Below, one piece after another: positions 21,244 to 32,720 of a stretch of DNA of 64,000 bases. The position numbers and the translations under genes were made by a program. The stretch comes from Lycium barbarum (Eukaryota > Streptophyta > Magnoliopsida > Solanales > Solanaceae): NCBI RefSeq assembly GCF_019175385.1, contig NC_083345.1, positions 118,113,657 to 118,177,656 on the forward strand. The letters run 5' to 3'. The notes below the pieces were generated by a model, which saw nothing but the letters and a program-made list of their open reading frames with translations, was not told where the DNA came from and searched no databases. Each line of letters opens with the position of its first letter. The first letter of the stretch is position 1.

Positions 21244-24200
21244 AATATCTGCGTGGAATGCTCGAACTCAACATCAAGAGCTTTTTTAGCCTCTTTATCT
21301 ATTGTTTTGGCTTCGTTATCCGAGCCTCGAGGTCCTCTAATCCTTTTTTGCCCTGTTTGAGGGTAGCCCTCCGGGACTTCCACCGTTCATACTCGACCAT
21401 AATCGTAGTACGAGCCTCGGTAGCTTCCATGTCCTTAAGAGACTCTTCTAAATCAGCCTCGGATTTTTCCAATTTAAGTGCTAGTTCGGATCGATCTCCG
21501 AGAAGAACTGACTAATTTGGTTAGCCGACTCAAGCTCGGCCTAAAGCACGTCATTGACATCAGCTGCCTCTTCGAACTTGCTCTTGAGCTCGTCACTAAT
21601 CCGGGCTTAATCCTCGGCCTTCTATTTGACCACCCTCGACTTCTCCTTATCTCTAGCATTTTCGGATTCAAGCATCCGGTGCCTCTCTGCCATCTTCGCA
21701 ATATCGGCCTTGACCGAATCAAGTTCACTTCGAATTTGGGACATAGTGGCCTCGAGTTCCCTGAGCCTCGAAGTAAAACAGGCATTGTGTTGGCTAAGGC
21801 CGGCCTTATCCGCTTCTAGGAGCCGATTCTTTTCAACCATTCCGGCTAACTAGACCTTCAAATGAAGATTTTCGGCCTTCACCGCTTCGAGCTCGGGTTG
21901 CAGGTTGGAAAGAGCAGTGGCCCGGCTCAATTGATCTTCTTTTTCTCGCAGAAGGTGCTGGAACTTCTCTGTTTCACGACCCTGAGTATCCAGCTGTCCT
22001 TTTAAGTCATCAACCTCGTGCTGAGCACGGATAAAGGCCTCATTGACGAGCACAACACTATGTAGAAGAAACAAATAAAGTTAAACTTTGATAAAGCTAG
22101 AGCTAAGGATCACATTGAATTATGAAAGATTGGATGATAAACATACCCGCTTGCCTGCGTGCATGCCCTCATTAATGAGGCGCTGCTAGGGGACTCCGGC
22201 CATCTTTCTCTTATCCGAGTCCGAAATGAAAGGCCTTAGATAGCCTGCTACTCCCACAGGACGGGACAAAAAGCTGCAATCCTCGGGGACGGTGACCATG
22301 GCTGACCTTGTCCTTCTCGGTTCCACGCTAGGGGCCGGAAAGATACTTACTAGACTATCCCTTGCACCCGTTTTGGTGGCCCGGCTATCTTCCCTCGTGG
22401 CTAGAGGGATAGGGAGATGTCCAAAGCTGGAAGCTTCCCCGGTTTCTGGAAGAGTATCCGAGAACATGTCATCGAGGTTATCAGACCTCGACGCAGGAGT
22501 AGGAGAAGTTGGAGCAGCCCCAGCGGTCTCGGTAGAAGCAGGTCCCTCAGATGTTGCAGTTGGGTCACTACCGAGCAGTGGGCTGGTATCCATTGGAGCC
22601 TCGGTATCAGGGGCCGACTCTGCTTTTTGTTCGTCTTCAATATTCGAAGATGGCCCGAATCTTCTAAGCCTTTGTTGGAGAATTTCCTCGGGTGAAGCGT
22701 CACCTGAAATGTCAATGAATTCAATTGACCTTAGAGGAGTTAGAAAAAAAAAAATTATTCCCTACCTGTGTGCTGAGCCGGAATGGAAGATCTTTTTTCA
22801 GTTGTAGGGAAGGGCGGAATGGTGGCTTCCTTCTCCGGAACAGAGGCGACGGAGGGGCCCTCACCGACCCTTTGAATAAGAAAGTCGGGCTCTGATTCAT
22901 CCCTCAGAGTCTGAATAACGCTCCTTGCCCTTTTCTTTGGTTTCTGCCCTTTGTCTGAGGGCTTTCTCCGTCTCTTACCGGCAGCACCAATGAGCCGAGA
23001 TGACCCTGCCGTATCAAATTCAGGATTCGGTGCAGCAGCCTTGGCTACTGGTTTCAGCCTGGGCTCAATCGAGCCCTTGGGTAAACTTGAATGCCAAAGA
23101 GGTTATAAAAAGAAAAGGAAAAATGAGAGGATGCAATATATACCAAATCAAGGAGAAAATTATCGTGATTTTGGGCAACCCATCAGCCACGCGACAGGTC
23201 CCCCATGTCCATTGTTCATAAGTATGTTGACCGATGATTGCTCCAACCCATTCGGTCATGTTCCGAACGGCCGGAGGTATCCATGTTTCGGCTGATAAAA
23301 AAAACAAAGGGGAGAAATCACATGTACGCAAGGGAGAAATTGTTGACAAAGCATGGAGGAAGAATAATTATAGAAGAGAAAACCAAGAAACTTACGCCTG
23401 TCATTCCATCTCTCTGGCAAGGGCATATACTCGACCGGAATAATGTCTGCGGTTCTTACCTGGACATAACATTCCAACCACCCTCGATCTCTGTCCTCGT
23501 CGAGTTTGGAGAAGATCGGGTTCCGACCTCGCTTTGTGAGATTTATCATGCCCTCTCGGAAGAGTCTCGGGGAATATAACTGGATGAAGTGCGACATAAT
23601 GAATTCTCTGTTGACGTTATTGGCCAATAACTAGAGGCAGGCCATGGTCCTCCAGGTAATCGGACAAATTTGGGCCAAGGTCACGTTGTACGTCCGACAT
23701 ATCGCCAAGATAATCGGGTCGATTGGAGGGTTGAGTTTGAGCGTAAATGGATAGGCGTAAACATACAAGAAACCTTCTTTGTCACGACCCAGCCCCGTGG
23801 GCCGCGACTGGTGCCCTACTTGGGCACCCAAACGGACATACAAACTAAATCATCATTTTTAAACAGAGTTGAGAACGAATATTATCTTGCGCGATTGCGC
23901 GTACAAAACATTATATCAGAATCAGAAGAGGCAGCGGAATATACATCGTCGAACATATGCACATATATCAAAAAGCCGGCAAGGCTATCAAATATGTCAA
24001 AAGCCGACAAGGCTATCAAATGGCACAACGGCCCAAAACGCATATACAAATGCACGCCGACAAGGCTGCCACAAACATATACAAAATGCACGCCGACGAG
24101 GCTGCCATAGCGAATAGAGTCATGCAAACACATCCGTACAGAAGTAGGCACACACACCCACAAATACATCTACAGACCTCTAAACAGACAAACCGAATCA

Positions 24201-27200
24201 TATGGCGGGACAGGGCCCCGCCGTGCCCCTGAACAAATACATATATACATAGCGAACGAATATATACCAAAATGTGTGCTCTGAAATGAGAAGAGCACTC
24301 CAAACAGCAGAAGAGGGTGTCCTAAATGGGTAGATCACCAAACTGTGCGTCTGTACCTGCGGGCATGAAACGCAGCCCCCGAAGAAAGACGGTCAGTACG
24401 AAATATGTACTGAGTATGCAAAGCAGAATATACAGAAAGCAAATCTGAGACATAAACGAAATGAAAGTACCAAACATAAGTGCAAATCCAACATATCAAA
24501 ATTTGCTTACTTTCAAAAATATGTAAGTAATGGATAGGGTACAGAAGAATATGGTCGCCCACCCGTCGATGGCGCCATAACACAGCATAACACCAGAAAG
24601 TTTCAAATCTCCATATCCCCGTCACATATCACATCACAACATAACGCCATACACAGCATAACACCAAATATAGGTGGAACCCATCCCTCTTTTGCGAGTA
24701 GCTCGGTGAACCATAAACACAGCATAACTCCGGAGTATATAAAAATGCGCACGACAACAGAACCGGCCCGGGACTCGGCGAAAGGAATAACAGAATGCAC
24801 GAGTAGCGTCGTGAGTAGTCATATGCATAAAATCATTATCATAAATTCAAACATAAGTAAAATGATCATATTTGAAATCGGAATAATAATCATACCAAAT
24901 TCTTTCAAAGATTCTCTGAATTACATAAAGGAAAGTCGCGGGACCCACGGACGGGTATTTACCCAAGTCGGGCCCGCCTATGGAAAACATACGTATCATA
25001 CATAATGCAAACTTTTATAAAAATATTGGAGCAATCCGAGCATTTATGTGAAATGTATGGCATTCAGAAATTTCGAAGTTCTTTAAAGTGAAACCTTTTT
25101 GCGCAAAGTTCGGAAAGCGATTATTTCAAATACATAAAGGTTCATATTTCATCAAATCATACATAAGAGTGCCAAGGAACATATATAGATCATATCATGC
25201 TCGGATTTCGGATTTGGAATTTCCTTAAGGCTCTAATCTAGCCTATGTAAAACTAAGACATGCCAAAAAGAAGGGAGGTTGCTTTACATACCTCGTACGC
25301 ACTCCAAGATGGCCAATCTAAAGTAAATTCCAATCTACGCCTCGGGCTCCCCAAGGTCTACAAATATGCCTACGAATATCCAATATTAACCATAGGCACT
25401 TAAGCTATTTATTCCAACTAACATTAAATTCTATAGAAAATTCGGCAGCATTTCCCCTGTAAATAGGCCATCCCGAGAATTTAACTCGCTCAAAATCAAC
25501 AACAACAACCACAATAACCAACCTAGCAACATCGATAATCAATTCGAAAGGCAAAATAATAATAGTAGCTCTCTTTTACACCATTCGACAACTTTCCAAT
25601 TATTCAATTCAATGGCTTACTTTCAAGCCACAATATCGTTCGTACATTCGATTATTAACCCAAACTCATACTAACAACATTCGAGAACATTCTAAACAAT
25701 TCACATAATTTTTCCAACAATCCACAATTTCTCCAAATTTTTGGCCAAAAACAGCCCCTACCCGTGAGCAGCCCACTGGGCACACTTCCGACTTTCAATT
25801 CATGTTTTGTATCACAATTCACAATATAACGATACCATTTTCATAGAATATACAAATTACATCAACGCACAATAACCCTCAAATCAGCCCGTACAATCTC
25901 AACATCAATCTTAAGTCATTAAATGCTCAATTCCAAACTAGAATTCGTAACGACGACACGAAAGCGCTTAAGCGATAATAATGCGATATTCGGCATAATC
26001 TATGACTCACATTCGTTCACACTACACATATTCATATGTTAATGGTTCTCATATATAAGGATTGCATTAAATGCACAAAGTTATCCAAATCAGTCCGCAA
26101 CGCTTACTATAACAATTCGGGACATTTAACTCTCATTTCCAACATACAAATCATCACAACAACCATTACGACGCTAAGCGATATTAATTCATTCTTTGCT
26201 ACCATTTGGAGGCTATATACACGGTTACACTACACATATACATGTATCGATGATTTTTATTCTCTTCTCCACTCTACGACAATCAATATGCTACAAACAA
26301 TTAATTCATCAACCCAATACCACACCACACACATATACTTCACACGGTCAACACACCCAACACAAGACCCAACTTCAACATTTCATATTTCATGATTTTT
26401 ATCCATTTTAGCATACTACAATATGCATACAACATTTATAACTCCAAAAACAAGATTAGAACTCACCTTTATTCTTCAATCCACCAATAGGCTAGGGTTT
26501 GCAAATGGGCAAAATGAGTGGTTGAATGACCCAAACAATACTTCCACGCTACTTAGGGACCTCCAAATAGTGGGTTTATACCAAAGAAATAATTTTAGAG
26601 AGGCAAAAATGGGACTTGATTTTTCTTGGTTGTGGCCGAGAACCATAGGGGAGTGGAGGCTCTCCAAGTCTTGTTATTTTTCTTTAAGTGTAGAAGTGGG
26701 AAATGAGAAAGATGACTTAGTCTTCTTTTTTTTAAGTATCCACAAATATCTCCCTTTGTTTATGGCCCACACATGTGTTGGACCAATTAAAATTGGCCAC
26801 ACAATGTGTGGGACCATTTCAAGTCCACACGGCCACCATGGCTTTTGGTGCAAGATTTTTAAATTCCAATTTTATGAATTGTGGTCCCAATTTTTCCTAA
26901 GTGTCCAATGCCCTCAATTTCATATTCAACTTATGTCTCAAAATAAAATCAAATGGTCAAAAGTCCCGACTTCAAATCCCGGAATAGTCTTGGCCCTTAA
27001 TTGTCATAGTTAATCCGGGTTGTCCCAATGTATAAAAATACGGGACGTAACATTCTTTATGATCGGTGCTAGACTCGTCGGGCCCGGGGGTGAACACTTC
27101 CACCGGATGGTTATTCCAGCCGCAGTCAGCCAGGACCAGGTCAAGGATATCCTCCGTAATAGACGAAGGGTATCGCCTTAAGTCGAAACCCCTATCCCTG

Positions 27201-27434
27201 ACTAGGGATGACTTCTCGACGTCAAATTCTTTGTTGTAGTTGGGTCTGGTCGGCACTATGTCCAAAGTAGTCAGTTCAACGAATGGTGCACTTTCGATCA
27301 AAATATAGCAAATGGATAAGATGGCAAGTTGGTTTCTTACGATCAAATGAGCAAGAAATGAAGAATTGAAATGATCTGATGAGCAGCAAATGAAGTGAAG
27401 AAGTGAAAATGGAAAAATTAAATGGCTAATGGCC
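21244..27434 (-). pseudogene. Antisense extra gene of the Tat element (PF04195-like N-terminus, basic stretch, coiled coil), interrupted
   Basis: Runs opposite to pol. From the right: RPNYNKEFDVEKSSLVRDRG, YPSSITEDILDLVLADCGW and PVEVFTPGPDESSTDHKE up to 27058. A 3.27-kb solo LTR intervenes, then GFLYVYAYPFTLKLNPPIDP, ICRTYNVTLAQICPITWR, an in-frame TAG near 23631, FIQLYSPRLFREGMINLTKR and VRTADIIPVEYMPLPERWND. A GTAAGT donor and TTATCAG acceptor lead to ETWIPPAVRNMTEWVGAIIG. Further left come a basic stretch (KRRRKPSDKGQKPKKRARS, about 22915-22985), acidic/serine-rich text and heptad-like coiled coils (DDLKGQLDTQGRETEKFQHL; ELEATMSQIRSELDSVKADI). It resembles the 'putative gypsy type transposon' domain. 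No clean ATG is visible; exon borders beyond one intron are inferred. Function unknown. Confidence 0.75.
23780..27052 (-). mobile_element. Solo LTR, 3.27 kb, inserted in the antisense gene
   Basis: On the minus strand it runs TGTTACGTCCCGTATTTT to GGGTCGTGACA. It is flanked by TTCTT at 23775-23779 and 27053-27057. Removing it and one TTCTT restores the reading frame of the antisense gene (DHKE followed by GFLYVY), which confirms the borders. Inside are repeated short blocks such as CATAACACCA and AAGGCTRYCA. Small open frames (for example 26423-27013) show no domain. Same family type as 1863-4085 and 49553-57515. Confidence 0.9.
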
Positions 27435-27443
27435 TTATATAGG
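27433..27443 (-). promoter_or_regulatory. TATA box upstream of the antisense gene
   Basis: The minus strand reads CCTATATAAGG, followed by a pyrimidine-rich leader and then the first conserved coding text about 200 bases on. An ATTGG/CCAAT-type motif lies about 40 bases upstream. This suggests the antisense gene had its own promoter rather than using the LTR; inferred from sequence only. Confidence 0.55.
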
Positions 27444-27714
27444 TGTGGAACTGTAGCGGTTATAGAGAGCAGCCAATCAGGTGGCGACATGTGTCCCACA
27501 ATTAATGAGACATGATACGAAGAGACATTCATTACGGCGGTTCCCGAGGTCGACCACTCGGGATAAGACACATGGCCGATGTCAGAAGGACTTGACATAA
27601 CTGTTCGCGCCAAAATTAAAAGATAAGAACGAGCTTATGGAACCACCGGTTTTGTGACTTATCCACTTCCCGTTACTCCGGTAAAACTAAGGTCCGGAAA
27701 GTGTAGGGACTATC

Positions 27715-28195
27715 TGTATATGGTGAAAACTGGGCCAATGTAGGCCGGTGAGACCGGGGGCCGAGGGTAGGTCCAAAAGAGCGCGAGTGTGTTCGGTGTT
27801 TTTCTCAGGCCGGTAGGATTGCACTGAATGAGGCTGACCCGAGATAAGAAAAGTGTATCCGTTGATCCGGTGTCTCCGAACCACACTCGACGTGGCCGTT
27901 AGTCCGATTACCCCACGTCCGAGCTGAACGTGGCCGTTGGTTTGGTTAACCAGTTGCGGTGCTGCCACGCGTCAAGGCCGTTCTGTCATTCTGTACTGAT
28001 GACTGTACGGTCGTACCTTATCCTTTTAGGGTTTCTTCATTATAAAAGGCTTTGTATTGTATTCAAGGCCCATGAGGCAAACCTATTAATAGAGGAAGCA
28101 AACCTATAAATAGAGGACATTTTCCTACTTTTAGGGGTTAGCTTTTTTCAGATCTAGAACATTGTAATAGAAATTATATTGAAGCTCTCTTTCTT

Positions 28196-28229
<34 letters not shown>

Positions 28230-28501
28230 ACTCTAATTTTAGTCCGGATCTACAGTGTTCTTTGGCTTTATTCATCCATTTAATACAATATAGTGCCATA
28301 TATACATATATATATTTAGCTTAATCTACAATATTAACATACTTATTCGAGGCATTAGCATACAAATATATATATATATATATATATTATAACAAACAAG
28401 TCCATACACATTTCGTATCAACCAAAAATAGATTGAAATTCATCCACATATCCTATACCTCACATATAAATTCAATTGTTACCAAAATTTTGGGGTAAAC
28501 A
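27715..28501 (+). repeat. 3' LTR of the Tat-type gypsy element
   Basis: 787 bp from TGTATATGGTGAAAAC to GGGGTAAACA. A purine-rich tract (GGAAAGTGTAGGGAC, about 27696-27710) precedes it. Compared with the left LTR it has a duplicated AGCAAACCTATAAATAGAGG module at 28079-28116, an expanded CT run (about 28184-28232) and an expanded TA run (about 28367-28388). Confidence 0.9.
28184..28232. repeat. CT microsatellite in the gypsy 3' LTR
   Basis: Mostly (CT)n with TTTC and TATC interruptions. The left LTR holds only a short CTCTCTCTCTCTCT at the same place. Confidence 0.9.
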
Positions 28502-29341
28502 TATACGATTCTACCTAGGAAACTCTAGAAGACCAAAAGAACAAGAAAATCAAAATAAAGGGTGGATGAAGCATAGGAATGGAAGAGGGTAGATGGATAG
28601 ATACTTGACCCAAGAGCAAGAAATCTATGGACAAGAAAGGGTATATCAAACCCTAACCCTTCCAATCGGATTTAGAAACCCTAGAACTTAAGCAATTCGA
28701 ATCAACAAACGACTCATATGAATCCACAAATGAGCAACATTGAATTTGATGGAAATAAGCAATTCACTTCACAACTAGGAAGCAACACTTGGTTAACCAA
28801 CCAAACAATCTATATTAATCTAAAGCTATCAACTACAATCTCACATAAGAGTTTCTTCATTCAACATAATCTAAAGATGAAAATAACCTAAGTCTAGTAT
28901 TTATACTAAGAGACTTAAGAGATAGGCTAGTTATTACAAGAATGCCATTAATGAGGCAAGAGTTTTATTTGGCTAGTTGGATGTTGGCTTGAAATCCGAA
29001 AAAGGCTCCTCTTGCACATATAGTCATCATCTGATCCTCAAGCTTGCAATTGTGACCCTTTTTCATCTATGGCCCTTCTTTTCACGTCTAGCCACATTTG
29101 CATTTATGTCCCTTTGCGACTCTAGCCACTTTGAGTGTTGGCCTTCTTTCTTGTAGCTTCTTCTTTCATTCCTCTCCAAGCTACTTTCCATACTTTATAA
29201 GCAATCTTATGGGGCTTGTGTGCCTCTCGATGGGTCTCCAATACTCTGTCGGTCATCCTCCTAGCTTGAATGGATTGGAGTCCCATGCCTTGGTCTTTAA
29301 TGCCAGCCTTCAAGCGAGGTGTGCCTAGTAGGGTCATATCA

Positions 29342-29942
29342 AGTTCTAAACATAAAAAGAAAAAGTTATCACTTTTCTCTTGTTAACCTTCAAACTTTAG
29401 AGACTTCATGACCAGATTCATTCTCCAATATATTGCGGCAAGTAGTTTGAAGAGAATGGCCACCGCCTTGATTAGGACTCACATCTGGAAGTTAATAAGA
29501 AAAGAATGAATGCAAGGATTGTTACTATTGGGCTGTGCGTATGCGCTCCCTTTTTAAAAAAAAAAATTAATAGAGTACTAACGTATTTGACCGCGCGAAA
29601 AAAATTCTCATACAAATACAAAGATAAAAAATTAATAAAAAAAAAAGTAAAAAATAAATTGATGATGAGTAGTATAAATGGTATAGACATTAATATACCA
29701 AAGAATAAAATTTTACAATTTAAATGCAAAAATGTAGAATGAACATGCTAATAGAAATTGTAAATCTACTGAAAATTTGGAGAAAAGGATAAAATAAATG
29801 GACAATAAAAACATAACACATGTTTGTTAGCCTGAAGCGTCTCACTGAGAGTATCAACTTGATACAAAAAACAAAAGATAAATCAAAAGAGTTAAAAGCA
29901 CAAAGAAAAAACAAAAATTATGAAAACTACATATTATTAACT
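29342..29942. repeat. Segmental duplication, copy A, right part
   Basis: Aligns with copy B 45884-46517: same text from AAAGTTATCACTTTTCTC through ATATTGCGGCAAGTAGTTTG and GTTAGCCTGAAGCGTCTCAC to ATTATGAAAACTACAT. It continues the text left of 13541. AT-rich, no coding region. Confidence 0.9.
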
Positions 29943-30310
29943 ACTATCCATACATAAAAAAAATTAGCTCAATAACACTGCCACAACATGATCCAAAACA
30001 ATCTACAACTCAACATGAACTCAAACTTACATTTGAACCTCTTCCCACAATTTCTTCCTTCAAAAACTTATGTAAGCATGTAATAAAGCTCAAAAACATT
30101 GAAATAAAGTGAAATCTCACCTTGACGGTAAAGAACGAGTACTCCTTCCATCTTATTTGGCTTTAAAGAAAGCACGGATTCAACAAACGCTGAGTTGAAT
30201 CTTGTATTTGGATAGCAGCTGCTACCTTGTATCTAATTGTTTTGCACAGAACAAAGATCACAAAAACATAGCAGTAGCTGTCTATGAACTCTCCACCAAT
30301 TTCCTAGGAT
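29943..30310. other. Unassigned spacer left of the second copia element
   Basis: No open frame or repeat recognised. It ends at the TATAA target site at 30311-30315. Confidence 0.5.
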
Positions 30311-30315
30311 TATAA

Positions 30316-30784
30316 TGTTAGAACTAAATTAAATAACTTTAAGATGAAATTCTTCATCTTTTCCCAAGAACTATCATGTTAAAACATTAAGAATTTAAAC
30401 TAGAAGCGGAAGCGTACCTGAATCCATGATAAAATTGGATTTTGTCAACTAGCGGTCTTTGGCCTTCCAAACCTGGACGTAAGCTGTTTATTCTTTACTG
30501 AAGACGGGAAATCAGAAAAGAAGAAAAACCTAGGTCTGGTTTGGGGACCATAACCCCTTATTTATAATTGCACAAGTTATGTTAATTTCTAGTTTAGCCC
30601 ATCATTAAACTAGAAACTACAACCGGGTATCTACACATAGTAACCCATACTTTATGAGGTATTTAATTAGGCCCACATATTTTAGTCTTTAGTAGATCAC
30701 TTTTGATGAGGGCCAACCTTCTAATGATAGCTAATAACATACAACTATTATTTGTATATATGCGGAAGTCCATAAATTCTTACA
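30316..30784 (-). repeat. 3' LTR of the second copia element
   Basis: 469 bp. The minus strand holds TATAAATAAG (complement at 30557-30566), a likely TATA box also present in the other LTR at 42689-42698. Confidence 0.95.
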
Positions 30785-31209
30785 ATCTCCCACTTGGACT
30801 ACACTTATATACAATTTATAACCTTATAACTGTATGTCACCATATTAGCTCAAAATATTTGCTATCATAAGTTGAAGTGCCTCCAAACAATCTCGTCCAT
30901 CAAACATGTTAATGTAGAACCAAGGTGGTTTTCATTACATTAATCGTAAATAAATCTTCCCTGATCACGTACACTAACATAACCAAATGACATAGATCAA
31001 GTATAGATGTGCAACAGGAAAATTACATGCTATGTGATCTAAGCATGCCTATTTCCAACTGGTCCTACTGAAAACAAGTCAGAGTGGAAACAAATTGAAT
31101 ACTTTATTTCTGCAGAAATGTCCAAAAGAAAACTAAAACCATAAACTGTAAACATAAACTGAAAGCTGTAATATGTCTATTTTAAAAGAACATTTAAAAA
31201 GGTTACAAA

Positions 31210-32720
31210 CTCCCACTAAAACTGAATATTCTCAAATGATATGACACCCATATGAGCAACGTGCTCATGAAAGACCTTAGGTGGTAGTCCCTTAGTAAGT
31301 GGATCCGCAACTATGGAGTTTGTTCCAATATGCTCTATAGACACCTGACCACTCTGAACTCTATCTTTAACAACTAGGAACTTAATCTCAATGTGCTTTG
31401 ACTTTGTTGAACTCTTGTTGTTATTGGAATACATAACTGCTGATTTATTATCACAAAATAACTTAAGTGGTCTTTCAATTCCATCCACAATTTGCAGCCC
31501 TGTGATAAAATTACGCAGCTATAATCCTTGATTTAATGCCTCATAATATGCTACAAACTCAGCTTCCATAGTGGAAGAAGTTACGAGTGTTTGTTAAACA
31601 CTTCTCCAAGAAACAGGCCCTCCAGCAAGCATATAAGTATAGCCTGAGGTAGATTTCATACTATCTTGGTACCCAGCAAAGTTGAAATCTGAATATCCGA
31701 TAATCTCTAACTTATCCGACCTTCTGTATATGAGCATGTGATCTTTTGTTCTTTGTAAATATCGCATAACTCATTTGGCTGCTTCCCAATGATCCATTCC
31801 CGGATTTCTTAAGTATCTGCCCAACATCCCAATAATGTACGCAATATCTGGGCGCGTACAAACTTAAGCATATATCAGACTTCCTACTGCTGAAGCATAG
31901 GGAATCTTTTGTATTTCTTTAGTCTCAAAATCATTCTTGGGGCATTGTTTGAGACTAAACTTTTCTCCTTTAGAAACAGGGGTATCACCTGGTTTGCAAT
32001 CTTGCATGCCAAATCCCTTTAGTACCTTTTCAATATAGGCTTTCTGTGATAATCCAAGAATACCTCAAGAGCGATCTCGATGTATCTGAATTCCTAATAC
32101 AAAACTTGCATCACCAAGATCTTTCATCTCAAAACTCTTTGCTAGAAATTTCTTGGTTTCATACAACATGCCTATATCATTTGTGGCAAGTAATATGTCA
32201 TCAACATATAAAACCAGAATAATATGCTTACTCCCACTAAACTTGTGGTATACACAATTATCAACAAGATTCATCTCAAAACCGAATGAGACAATAACTT
32301 GGTGAAATTTTTAATACCACTAACGAGACGCTTGCTTAAGCCCATAGATGGATTTCTTTAATTTGCATACCATTGACTTTGCATCACAAGATACAAAATT
32401 TTCTGGTTGCACCATATAAATTGTTTCATCAATGTCTCCATTAAGAAATGGAATCTTGACATCCATCTGATGTAGCCCAAGATCAAAATGCGCGACTAAT
32501 GCCATTATAATCCTAAAAGAGTCTTTCAATGAAACCGGAGAGAAAGTCTCTTTAAAATCAATGCCTTCTTTTTGGGTGAAGCCTTTAGCAACAAGACGTG
32601 CTTTGTATCTCTCCACATTGCCCTTCGAATCCCTCTTGGTTTTAAATATCCATTTACAACCAATGGGTTTCGCACCTTCAGACAATTGCATAGGCTCCCA
32701 CAAATCATTGTGCTTCATGG
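31210..32720 (-). pseudogene. Reverse transcriptase and RNase H of the second copia element, broken
   Basis: Minus-strand motifs: IGCKWIFKTKRDSKGN, KARLVAKGFTQKEGIDFKET, HQMDVKIPFLNGDIDETIYM and KSIYGLKQASR followed by a stop near 32320. Then VDNCVYHKFSG, LVLYVDDILLATNDIG (catalytic Asp pair) and MKDLGDASFVLGIQIHRDRS. The RNase H end reads KLFCDNKSAVMYSNN, STKSKHIEIKF and NSIVADPLTKGLPPKVF. Segments between 31490 and 32060 match copia RNase H only in shifted frames. Several stops and frameshifts; inactive. Confidence 0.9.

Larger units (their letters stand above)
13548..28501 (+). mobile_element. Ty3/gypsy Tat-type retrotransposon, 15 kb, defective
   Basis: LTRs at 13548-14310 and 27715-28501 enclose gag, protease, reverse transcriptase, RNase H, a second RNase H, and integrase on the plus strand. 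A long 3' region carries an antisense gene. The double RNase H, the TTGGCGCCCACCGTGGGG primer region and the gag zinc motif mark the Tat lineage (established knowledge). Flanking 5-mers are GATAC (13543-13547) and TATAC (28502-28506), a 4/5 match, consistent with a decayed target duplication. A 3.27-kb solo LTR lies inside. LTR divergence and many stops show it is older than the copia element at 7944. Confidence 0.92.
13542..29341 (-). mobile_element. Solo LTR, about 840 bp, split by a nested gypsy element
   Basis: The left piece is only TGATAC at 13542-13547; the right piece is 28507-29341, ending CATATCA. Together they give a segment with TG...CA ends flanked by AGTTC at 13537-13541 and 29342-29346. 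Copy B has AGTTC once at 45884-45888, so the empty site is known. On the minus strand it begins TGATATGACCC and contains a TATAAATAC box (complement at 28898-28906), so it reads as a minus-strand LTR. No partner LTR or coding region is present. Confidence 0.85.

Noticed and set aside
22292..22807. 171-codon plus-strand frame
   Set aside because: It is opposite the serine/threonine-rich exon of the antisense gene, which has better support from the neighbouring coiled-coil and basic segments.
26423..27013. 196-codon plus-strand frame that looks long enough for a gene
   Set aside because: It lies within the solo LTR near its minus-strand start, has no domain, and runs to the element border.
13542..28507. 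TATACGA at both gypsy borders as a 7-bp target duplication
   Set aside because: The TATACG at 13550-13555 is inside the LTR by comparison with the right LTR, which reads TGTATATGG. The better flank match is GATAC/TATAC.
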